Part shown: positions 1 through 5,407 of the stretch, piece by piece
Layout of the letters: every line of letters starts with the position of its first letter
Position numbering within the stretch: position 1 is the first letter of the stretch
NCBI GenBank assembly: GCA_024403175.1
Contig: JAKSSI010000095.1
Span: 1-5,721 of the forward strand
From: Clostridia bacterium
Lineage (GTDB): Bacteria > Bacillota_A > Clostridia > Peptostreptococcales > Anaerovoracaceae
Direction: 5' to 3'
Length of the DNA stretch: 5,721 nucleotides
Program-made: the position numbers and the translations under genes
Notes under the pieces: generated by a model
What the model was told of the DNA's origin: nothing
Database searches by the model: none
Seen by the model: only the letters and a program-made list of their open reading frames with translations

Positions 1-57
1 AAAGCGGGCCGCCGAGAAACCGATTATTTGGAACTATAAAATGTCTTTTTGATTTCT

Positions 58-1350
58 CTATTTTTTCTTAATTATTGATTTTACTAACCCGCAGATTGGC
101 ACCAGTATTAGGTAGAAGGTGAAAAATCTGCAGCTGTACGGAGCCCCGATGGCAGCCATCGGAACCCCACCAGCAATCGACCACGGTATAAGAGCCGGAA
201 TTACAATGGCAGTGTCTGCAATGGCAAGGAATAGTTCTTCTTTGCTCAGGTCAAGACCACTGCAAAGCTGGTTTGCCAAAATGATGGTTAAGCTTTGGTT
301 GCAGGCAACTACACCTGTAACAATTGAAGCCACTAAAACCGATGTGAAAGCGGTCGTCTTCTTGGCAAGCTTTTCTAAGGCAACGGTTGCACCGTTTAGT
401 AGGCCTGTCTTTTTGAATATTCCCGAATATGCGGAAGAAATGCTGATTATAAGGCCAACGCGTATCATTGAAACAATGCCGCCACCGTTTATCATAGCTG
501 CCACTTGTGGGTCGGGCACGGAGAATCCGAAGATTAGGGCCTTTAGCATTTCAAGCGGAGCAACATGCTGAATGAAAAGTGCAATTGGCAGGGCTGAAAT
601 GATGCTTGCGCCCATGGCCATCTTAACATTTACCTTAAATGCTGCTAAAAGAAGTATCACGATGGCCGGGATTACAGCCATCCAGTGAAGATTGAACTCT
701 CTTGCGAAAAGTTCTCTAAGGTTTGGAATTTCACCGTTCCCAAGGAATTTAAAACCAAGCACAGCATAGATAATGCAAGACAAAATAAAAGGAATAATGG
801 TGTCTTTTACCATTGATTTTATGTTTGTAAAAATATTCGTACCCGTAAGTTCAGATGCCATAAGGGCAGATGTAGAAACAGGGGAGCAGCGGTCGCCGAA
901 ATATATGCCGGAAAGAATGGCTCCGCCTATAACTCTAATATCCATGCCCATAGATGTAGCCATTGTGGCGCAAATTACACCCATAGTGGCACCTGTGCCA
1001 AAGGCTGTGCCGGTTAGGAAAGATATAAGGCAGTTGAGCAGAAAGCTCATTAAAAGAAGTATAGATGGGCGAATTAAATTGGATGCATAGCAAACTATTA
1101 CAGGAATAGTGCCGGCGGCTCTCCAAATAGCGGTAAGCATACCTATTAAAAGGAATGCTATAAGTATAGTTTTGATGGTTTTTATGCCTTCGAGGGCTGT
1201 TTTAGACAGTTCAGCCCAGCTAAATCCCTTGCGTTTTCCGTAAAGTAAAAACAGCACCAGGCCAAAGGCCAGTGCATAGAGGATTGAAATATCAAGGATT
1301 ACGCAAATTATTAGGGCAGCACAAAAGCCGCCAAGTGTTAAAATCTCCAT
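58..1350 (-). CDS. nhaC: NhaC-family Na+/H+ antiporter (or organic-acid/Na+ antiporter)
   Basis: This is a polytopic inner-membrane secondary transporter of 430 residues, with about ten or more hydrophobic segments spread over its whole length. Family hallmarks are visible: a glycine-rich GTAFGTGATMG (residues 114-124), FGDRCSPVSTSA (151-162, matching the FGDK-SPLS motif of NhaC proteins), a polar CNQSLTIILANQ helix (350-361) and LIPWSIAGG (387-395, the LIPW-x-x-G motif). NhaC relatives exchange Na+ for H+, or lactate/malate with Na+ and H+ (MleN), and the sequence does not decide between these. I chose the ATG at 1350. TTG at 1359 and GTG at 1353 are in-frame alternatives that would add three or one residues. 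None of these starts has a convincing Shine-Dalgarno sequence. The gene is divergent from the c-di-GMP operon, and no functional link to that operon is apparent. The symbol denotes the family only. Confidence 0.88.
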   Translation of the reverse strand: MEILTLGGFCAALIICVILDISILYALAFGLVLFLLYGKRKGFSWAELSKTALEGIKTIKTILIAFLLIGMLTAIWRAAGTIPVIVCYASNLIRPSILLLMSFLLNCLISFLTGTAFGTGATMGVICATMATSMGMDIRVIGGAILSGIYFGDRCSPVSTSALMASELTGTNIFTNIKSMVKDTIIPFILSCIIYAVLGFKFLGNGEIPNLRELFAREFNLHWMAVIPAIVILLLAAFKVNVKMAMGASIISALPIALFIQHVAPLEMLKALIFGFSVPDPQVAAMINGGGIVSMIRVGLIISISSAYSGIFKKTGLLNGATVALEKLAKKTTAFTSVLVASIVTGVVACNQSLTIILANQLCSGLDLSKEELFLAIADTAIVIPALIPWSIAGGVPMAAIGAPYSCRFFTFYLILVPICGLVKSIIKKK

Positions 1351-1359
1351 CACGAACAA

Positions 1360-1388
1360 AGTATACTACAATTCTTGCCAATTTCATA
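1360..1388 (-). promoter_or_regulatory. Possible weak promoter for the antiporter gene
   Basis: On the minus strand a TATACT hexamer (1365-1360) resembles a -10 box. Seventeen bases upstream lies TATGAA (1388-1383), which is a poor -35. If this -10 is used, transcription would begin around 1353, almost at the start codon, giving a leaderless or near-leaderless message. That would agree with the missing ribosome binding site. The assignment is weak and made from sequence alone. Confidence 0.25.
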
Positions 1389-1404
1389 CGATGTATACTA
1401 TAAT
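1375..1404 (+). promoter_or_regulatory. Promoter of the HD-GYP/PilZ/membrane-protein operon
   Basis: The -35 box TTGCCA (1375-1380, one mismatch to TTGACA) is followed after 18 bases by a perfect -10 box TATAAT (1399-1404), a good sigma-A-type promoter. Transcription would start near 1411, leaving a leader of about 38 bases before the ATG at 1449. The leader contains a strong ribosome binding site, AAGGAG (1438-1443), five bases from the start codon. The -35 box lies in the left arm of an inverted repeat described separately. Confidence 0.75.
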
Positions 1405-1422
1405 GTAAACGGAAAATTGGCA
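1376..1422. repeat. Perfect 9-base inverted repeat framing the operon promoter
   Basis: TGCCAATTT (1376-1384) and its exact reverse complement AAATTGGCA (1414-1422) are separated by 29 bases. The left arm covers the -35 box and the right arm sits just after the predicted transcription start, so the -10 box lies between them. This geometry suits an operator for a dimeric or looping regulator. The arms are too far apart for a likely terminator and no T-tract follows. An additional 8-base direct repeat, GTATACTA, occurs at 1361-1368 and 1393-1400. The identity of any regulator is unknown. Confidence 0.45.
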
Positions 1423-1448
1423 TATTATGTGCTCTGTAAGGAGTTGTT

Positions 1449-3539
1449 ATGTTATTTAAAAAGAAAAAGACCGAAGAGAAGGTCGAGGAACAACAGAATA
1501 AAATCCCTGAAGATGTAATGAATCCTGAAGTGGATTCTACAGCTGAAAAGTTTTCAGGCAGAATGGGTTCTATTTTCGGAAATATGTATCGTATGATACT
1601 TTCCGTTAATTTGAATGCAAATGCTTGTCAGATTGAATCTGGCGATAGAAATCTTTGCGGCGATGTGCTTCCTGCAAGAATGTATTATTCCGCATTTGTA
1701 GATTATCTTGCAAAACACATGCATCCAGATGATCAGGAAAGCTTTGCAAAAGACTTTGCTCCACAAGCTTTAGCCGATGCTCTTACAGCTGCAAATGGAG
1801 GTTATAGCAAAGTTTATATGCTGGCAATTACTCCTAAAAAGGATAAGAAGGCAGAGATTGTATCAAATAATGGAGAAGCTTCTAATAATGATGAAGATGG
1901 TTCTGCATTCCTTGCTTCTTTAGAAGAATTAGAAGAAGAGCTGGATGCAAGATACTATGAATTCCGTGCAGATGTTATTCCAGATAAAAACCCGGTAAAA
2001 ACCAAGTGCATCATATACATTAAAGAAGTTGCTGAAAAGCCTGTTGATTTCCATTTTACTTCAAGTAAAAAGAATCTTCCTGCCGAACTTACAGAGATTG
2101 ACTGGGCAAAGATTCGTATGGAACGTTTCTTTGAGGGCGATGGCGCAATATTCTTCGAATACAATGTTGCAGAAGATTTAATGTACATTAACGATGCCGA
2201 GCTTACTAATGTTAATACCATTAAGAATTACCTTAGGGCTATTGACGTTCGTTCAGACTGGTCCATTTTCCATTCAGATGTTAAGCGTGTTAAGAAAGCA
2301 ATTGAAGATGCTATTAACAATGTTTCTTCAACTATAGATATAAGATACAGAGCTAATGGTCTTAAGACTGCTCCATTTAGATACTTTAGATTCCACGTGG
2401 CTGCTGCCGACGATGCTGTTCCAAGCAAGTGGGTTGTGGGCGTATTAAACGATGTAGATGAAGAAGTAAAGGCTGCAAAAAGCGCAAAGGATATTGCCGA
2501 CCACGTAGATTCCCTTATGGATTCTCTCTTTACAGATATGTTTGAAATAGATCTTGAAAAGGATACCCTTGTAAAGATTGTTAGAACAGAAAACGGTTTT
2601 GAAAAGAGTGAATTTGAAGACAGCTTAAGCCAAACTCTTGCAAAGTATATTGCGAATGGTGTTATTGCACCTGAAAGTGCTTCACTTTATGAAAAGTGGC
2701 TTAAGAAAGGTCATTTAGAGCGTGCTACTTTGGTAGGTAAGTATGAGTTTGAAAGTAAACTTAAGCTTCCTGGTCATACAGAATACGGATGGTACTCTGA
2801 AACTATCACAAAACTTGAAGGTACAAGACGTTATTTAAGACTTCGCCGCGATATTTCTGATATCGCTGAAATGCGTCAGAAGCAGTCTGAAATGGCTGAA
2901 CTTTCAAGATATTCTGCATACAACGAAAAGATGCTCGATACTATGGCATCCTTGGTGGAATTCCGAAACGTAGAAACGGGTCCGCATATTTCCCATGTAA
3001 GACAGCTTACAAAGATTCTTCTTACAGACTTGGCAAATCGCAGCCCTCTTTACAATATTACTCCAAAGCAGATTGAGATTTATACAGAAGCTGCAACAAT
3101 GCACGATATCGGTAAGATTGTTGTTCCTGATGTAATTCTTAATAAGCCAGGAAAGCTTTCAGCAGACGAATATGCTGTTATAAAGAGTCATACAATAGCC
3201 GGCGCAAAGATTGTAGATAAGCTGGTTCTTCCGGGTAAGGAAGAATTAATGGCTTGCTGCAGAGATGTTGCACTGCATCATCATGAAAGATTTGATGGCT
3301 CCGGATATCCTGACGGTCTTGTTGGCGACGCCAATAGTATAGGCGTTCAGGCTGTTGGTTTGGCCGATGTTTACGACGCTATGATTTCCGTACGTTGCTA
3401 CAAGGAAGGTATGGATTCATCGGATGCGGTTCAGTCTATCCTTTCAGGCGAATGCGGATCTTTCAATCCAAAGCTTCTTGAAAGCTTCAAGTACTGCCAG
3501 GATAAAATGTTCGAATTATACGAAAATTTAAGCGAATAG
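1449..3539 (+). CDS. PAS-like sensor with C-terminal HD-GYP c-di-GMP phosphodiesterase
   Basis: This 696-residue soluble protein has no membrane segment or signal peptide. The C-terminal HD-GYP domain (about residues 495-690) hydrolyses cyclic di-GMP in known family members. Expected metal and catalytic residues are visible: E509-TGPH513, the HD pair H552-D553 with K556 (MHDIGK), H581, H611-H612-E613, the GYP signature at 619-621 (DGSGYP), and D640 in ADVYDA. The set looks complete, so activity is likely. The motif usually reading R-P-Y is R649-C650-Y651 here. Upstream are three PAS-like regions, recognised only loosely. The first is about 40-196, with an HPDD signature at 92-95 and an acidic low-complexity insert at about 131-166. 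The others are about 225-340 and 350-470. The N-terminus is Lys-rich (MLFKKKK). It is the first gene of the operon, with AAGGAG five bases before ATG. The ligand of the sensory part is unknown. Confidence 0.9.
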   Translation: MLFKKKKTEEKVEEQQNKIPEDVMNPEVDSTAEKFSGRMGSIFGNMYRMILSVNLNANACQIESGDRNLCGDVLPARMYYSAFVDYLAKHMHPDDQESFAKDFAPQALADALTAANGGYSKVYMLAITPKKDKKAEIVSNNGEASNNDEDGSAFLASLEELEEELDARYYEFRADVIPDKNPVKTKCIIYIKEVAEKPVDFHFTSSKKNLPAELTEIDWAKIRMERFFEGDGAIFFEYNVAEDLMYINDAELTNVNTIKNYLRAIDVRSDWSIFHSDVKRVKKAIEDAINNVSSTIDIRYRANGLKTAPFRYFRFHVAAADDAVPSKWVVGVLNDVDEEVKAAKSAKDIADHVDSLMDSLFTDMFEIDLEKDTLVKIVRTENGFEKSEFEDSLSQTLAKYIANGVIAPESASLYEKWLKKGHLERATLVGKYEFESKLKLPGHTEYGWYSETITKLEGTRRYLRLRRDISDIAEMRQKQSEMAELSRYSAYNEKMLDTMASLVEFRNVETGPHISHVRQLTKILLTDLANRSPLYNITPKQIEIYTEAATMHDIGKIVVPDVILNKPGKLSADEYAVIKSHTIAGAKIVDKLVLPGKEELMACCRDVALHHHERFDGSGYPDGLVGDANSIGVQAVGLADVYDAMISVRCYKEGMDSSDAVQSILSGECGSFNPKLLESFKYCQDKMFELYENLSE

Positions 3540-3546
3540 GTGAAAT

Positions 3547-4215
3547 ATGCAAGTTATTAATCCGGGTACGAAATTGCACCTTGGTATTTCAACAGATGTT
3601 GGTGCCAATACAAATTTCGACCTCATTTCTACATATAACGAAACAATAGATGATTCTGCTTTTCTAATTTCAGTACCTTTAAAAGATGGTAAGCCTTTTG
3701 ACATAGATGAAAACACAAAGCTGATTTTCAAATATTTCGTTGGCGACGAAGCCATGATTATTGCCGCATACCGCGACGATATCGTAAAGAAAGGTATTAG
3801 AACATATTGGAAGATGCGCAGAGTGTCTGAGCAAAGACAGTTCTTCCACCGTGTTGATGAACGTTTTAAAATAGCTCTCCACTGCGATTACTGGCTTGAA
3901 ACATGGCCTGAAAAAGATGGAAGGATTCCTCACGAAGAATCCCTTACCTTAGACGTTTCTTCCGGTGGTGTGGCTACATTTATGGCACTTCACTTTGAAG
4001 TAGGCGAACTTTGCAAGTTCCTTCTTCCGAAGGTTGGAAATTCTCCAGAAGGCGCTGAAATCGAAGCTGTTGCAGCAGTCTGCTGGCAAAGAGAAGCTCC
4101 TAAGGGAAGCCCATACAAAAATCTTTGCGGTTTACAGTTTAGATTCGCAAATGATGCTGAAAAAAATGTGATGGTCCAGTATATGGCAAATTTACAGAAA
4201 GTGTATAAACTCTAA
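3547..4215 (+). CDS. YcgR-like PilZ-domain c-di-GMP receptor
   Basis: This 222-residue soluble protein has the two-part layout of YcgR/YpfA-type flagellar-brake proteins: an N-terminal beta-rich region (about 1-92), then a PilZ domain (about 94-218). PilZ signatures are EQRQFFHRVDERF (95-107), corresponding to the arginine c-di-GMP switch, and LDVSSGG (135-141), which fits the D-x-S-x-x-G motif (D136, S138, G141). Aligned with the usual QRR-x-FFRVD pattern, the first arginine of RxxxR falls on Q98, although R97 and R102 are present, so affinity may be altered. The family binds c-di-GMP and regulates motility or exopolysaccharide machinery. Seven bases separate it from the phosphodiesterase gene. 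Its ribosome binding site AGGTGA (3538-3543) overlaps the preceding TAG stop, implying tight co-expression. Its output partner is unknown, but the coupled downstream membrane protein is a candidate. Confidence 0.85.
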   Translation: MQVINPGTKLHLGISTDVGANTNFDLISTYNETIDDSAFLISVPLKDGKPFDIDENTKLIFKYFVGDEAMIIAAYRDDIVKKGIRTYWKMRRVSEQRQFFHRVDERFKIALHCDYWLETWPEKDGRIPHEESLTLDVSSGGVATFMALHFEVGELCKFLLPKVGNSPEGAEIEAVAAVCWQREAPKGSPYKNLCGLQFRFANDAEKNVMVQYMANLQKVYKL

Positions 4216-5144
4216 TGGCACTATTTAAAAAAGATAACAAGGATAAAAAAGGAGACGTTGTCCGCGTTGACGCACTCAACCAAATAGACGACGATGATAT
4301 CGATATTGATGATATCATATCGTCCTATTTGCCTATGCGAAGAACAAGGCTTCTCGGTAAGAGTCTTTTAAGATTAGACCGCACCCGCCTTGCTCTTTTG
4401 CTTGCTATTCTTATAGTTTTAATCCTGTTTATAATGTCTTTTTTCCAGGAAAAGATGGGTAACTTTACTATAAACCTGGACAGACTTGAACTTTATAGAA
4501 AGGGCGTAGCCATTGCGGCAGATGAAGACTTTACAGAGCCAACTGCTAGACTTACAGCGGCTCCGGTAGAAAACGCTACAAACATTTCGGGCTTAGATTT
4601 GCCAAACAATTTGGAAGATATTGATGGCGACCACAATGGTATTAACTATGTGGCATATACATACTACCTTAGAAATGCCGGAAAAGAAGACGTTGGATAC
4701 ATTGCAGATCTTGTGCTCGAACAATCATCTAAGAACGCAGAAGATGCTGTAAGAGTTGCCGTATGGCACAACGGCGAAAAGAAGGTATACGCAAAGCTTG
4801 CCGCAGATGGAAATCCAGAGCCAGGCACCGAACCTTTCGTATCTAACAAAATCGTATGCGAATTTACAGAAGAAGAGTTCCTTGTTGGAAATGTAGATAA
4901 GTTTACTGTAGTAATCTGGATGGAAGGCGACGACCCAGAATGCGTAGACAAGATAGTTGGCGGAAGCGTTCAGTTCTCCATGAGAGTAGCTTCTTACAAC
5001 GATGAGGATTCAACACTCTTCCAGAAGTATGTTCGAGATCTTATTGATACAATCACAGGCAATAAGCCTATTTCTGCAGCCGGAAACGATGCTCCGGATT
5101 TAACTTATGATAATGTAACTTGGGAGACAAGACGAAATCAGTAA
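4215..5144 (+). CDS. Single-pass membrane protein with acidic cytoplasmic tail and TasA-like outer domain
   Basis: I do not recognise this 309-residue protein as a named family. It begins with a Lys-rich MALFKKDNKDKK, then a very acidic stretch (DDDDIDIDD, 25-33), then a basic segment (R42-R58). One strong membrane helix follows (about 59-77, LALLLAILIVLILFIMSFF). The positive-inside rule predicts the N-terminus in the cytoplasm and about 230 residues outside. The outer part looks beta-rich. FTINLDR (84-90) just after the membrane and IWMEGDDPECVDKIVGGSVQF (234-254) with a following FSM resemble late strands of TasA/camelysin (SipW-type) surface proteins, but this is impression, not proof. 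C215 and C243 could pair. Its ATG overlaps the PilZ stop (TAATG) and no good Shine-Dalgarno is seen, so translation is probably coupled. The context suggests a membrane or surface output of c-di-GMP signalling. Confidence 0.75.
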   Translation: MALFKKDNKDKKGDVVRVDALNQIDDDDIDIDDIISSYLPMRRTRLLGKSLLRLDRTRLALLLAILIVLILFIMSFFQEKMGNFTINLDRLELYRKGVAIAADEDFTEPTARLTAAPVENATNISGLDLPNNLEDIDGDHNGINYVAYTYYLRNAGKEDVGYIADLVLEQSSKNAEDAVRVAVWHNGEKKVYAKLAADGNPEPGTEPFVSNKIVCEFTEEEFLVGNVDKFTVVIWMEGDDPECVDKIVGGSVQFSMRVASYNDEDSTLFQKYVRDLIDTITGNKPISAAGNDAPDLTYDNVTWETRRNQ

Positions 5145-5168
5145 CATAATTGTAACGTTATATATGTA

Positions 5169-5206
5169 AAAAACCGTTGATTAGCCTTGACAAATCAACG
5201 GTTTTT
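5169..5206 (+). terminator. Rho-independent terminator of the three-gene operon
   Basis: CCGTTGATT (5174-5182) pairs perfectly with AATCAACGG (5193-5201) around a 10-base loop. Flanking A5169-5173 and T5202-5206 extend the stem and supply the T-tract. It lies 24 bases after the stop of the membrane-protein gene. The A-tract on the left could let it act in both directions. Its loop contains the -35 box of the next promoter. Confidence 0.88.
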
Positions 5207-5215
5207 GCATAAAAT
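5187..5215 (+). promoter_or_regulatory. Promoter of the riboswitch-controlled gene, overlapping the terminator
   Basis: A perfect TTGACA (5187-5192) and TAAAAT (5210-5215, one mismatch to TATAAT) are separated by exactly 17 bases. The predicted transcription start is about 5222, some 25 bases before the first conserved bases of the aptamer. The -35 box is inside the loop of the preceding terminator hairpin, and the spacer is the hairpin's right arm plus its T-tract. Confidence 0.8.
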
Positions 5216-5240
5216 TACCTTACTTAGTTTATCAACTATG

Positions 5241-5311
5241 GAGAAAGGCAAAGCTGCCGCGAGGTGGTGACGCAAAGCTATAGGGACTGCAAGTGCAGTT
5301 AGCCAGTTGCC
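5241..5311 (+). promoter_or_regulatory. Cyclic di-GMP-I (GEMM-I) riboswitch aptamer
   Basis: The GEMM-I signature elements occur in the right order. GGCAA (5247-5251) pairs with TTGCC (5307-5311) as P1. A hairpin with CTGCC (5254-5258) and GGTGG (5263-5267) is closed by a GCGA GNRA tetraloop (5259-5262). The highly conserved GACGCAAAGC follows (5269-5278). The last hairpin has outer pairs GCTA (5277-5280) with TAGC (5300-5303) and inner pairs ACTGC (5286-5290) with GCAGT (5295-5299). Between the two strands on the 5' side is TAGGG, the likely tetraloop receptor. Class I aptamers bind c-di-GMP directly in the nascent transcript. It precedes a secreted-protein gene on the same strand, and its P1 3' strand is shared with the following terminator. 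Confidence 0.92.
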
Positions 5312-5347
5312 AATTCCGAGGATTCTTTCCTAGATTGGCATTTTTTT
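5308..5347 (+). terminator. Riboswitch expression platform: first terminator
   Basis: TGCCAAT (5308-5314) pairs perfectly with ATTGGCA (5334-5340). An inner AGGA/TCCT stem (5319-5322 with 5328-5331) extends the hairpin, and seven T residues (5341-5347) follow directly. The first four bases of the left arm are also the P1 3' strand of the aptamer, so the closed ligand-bound aptamer and this terminator should exclude each other. That arrangement predicts readthrough when c-di-GMP is bound (an ON switch), by inference from pairing alone. Confidence 0.82.
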
Positions 5348-5351
5348 ATTT

Positions 5352-5398
5352 GATGCCATTCTTGGAATGTTCCAGGTAATAGGCATCTTTTGTATTTT
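5352..5398 (+). terminator. Second terminator-like hairpin in the leader
   Basis: GATGCC (5352-5357) pairs with GGCATC (5382-5387). Inside, ATT (5358-5360) can pair with AAT (5378-5380) with single bulges, and CTTGGA (5361-5366) pairs with TCCAGG (5371-5376, one G-U) around an ATGT loop. TTTTGTATTTT (5388-5398) follows, ending just before the ribosome binding site. It looks like a second intrinsic terminator, though its T-run is interrupted. Alternatively it is a spacer hairpin protecting the 5' end of the coding region. Confidence 0.6.
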
Positions 5399-5407
5399 AG
5401 AGGAAAA

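Noticed and set aside
1..52. Possible C-terminal tail of a gene entering from the left on the plus strand (open to TAA 37-39 in one frame, to TGA 50-52 in another).
   Set aside because: All three plus frames stay open for a dozen or more codons, so no single frame can be supported from such a short stretch.
14..67. GAGAAA (14-19) and TTTCTC (53-58) followed by a T-rich run, resembling a terminator.
   Set aside because: The stem has only six AT-rich pairs and a loop of 33 bases, which is unlikely to terminate.
119..571. Long plus-strand open frame opposite the antiporter gene.
   Set aside because: It is antisense to clearly conserved NhaC motifs, has no ribosome binding site, and its product looks like no known protein. 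The same holds for the frame at 773-1090.
1405..1448. Possible second riboswitch in the short leader of the HD-GYP operon.
   Set aside because: The leader is only about 38 bases and holds no aptamer-like conserved core; only the right arm of the inverted repeat and the ribosome binding site are present.
5238..5270. Ten-codon open frame beginning ATG inside the riboswitch leader.
   Set aside because: It is formed of conserved aptamer bases and has no ribosome binding site, so it is a by-product of the RNA structure.
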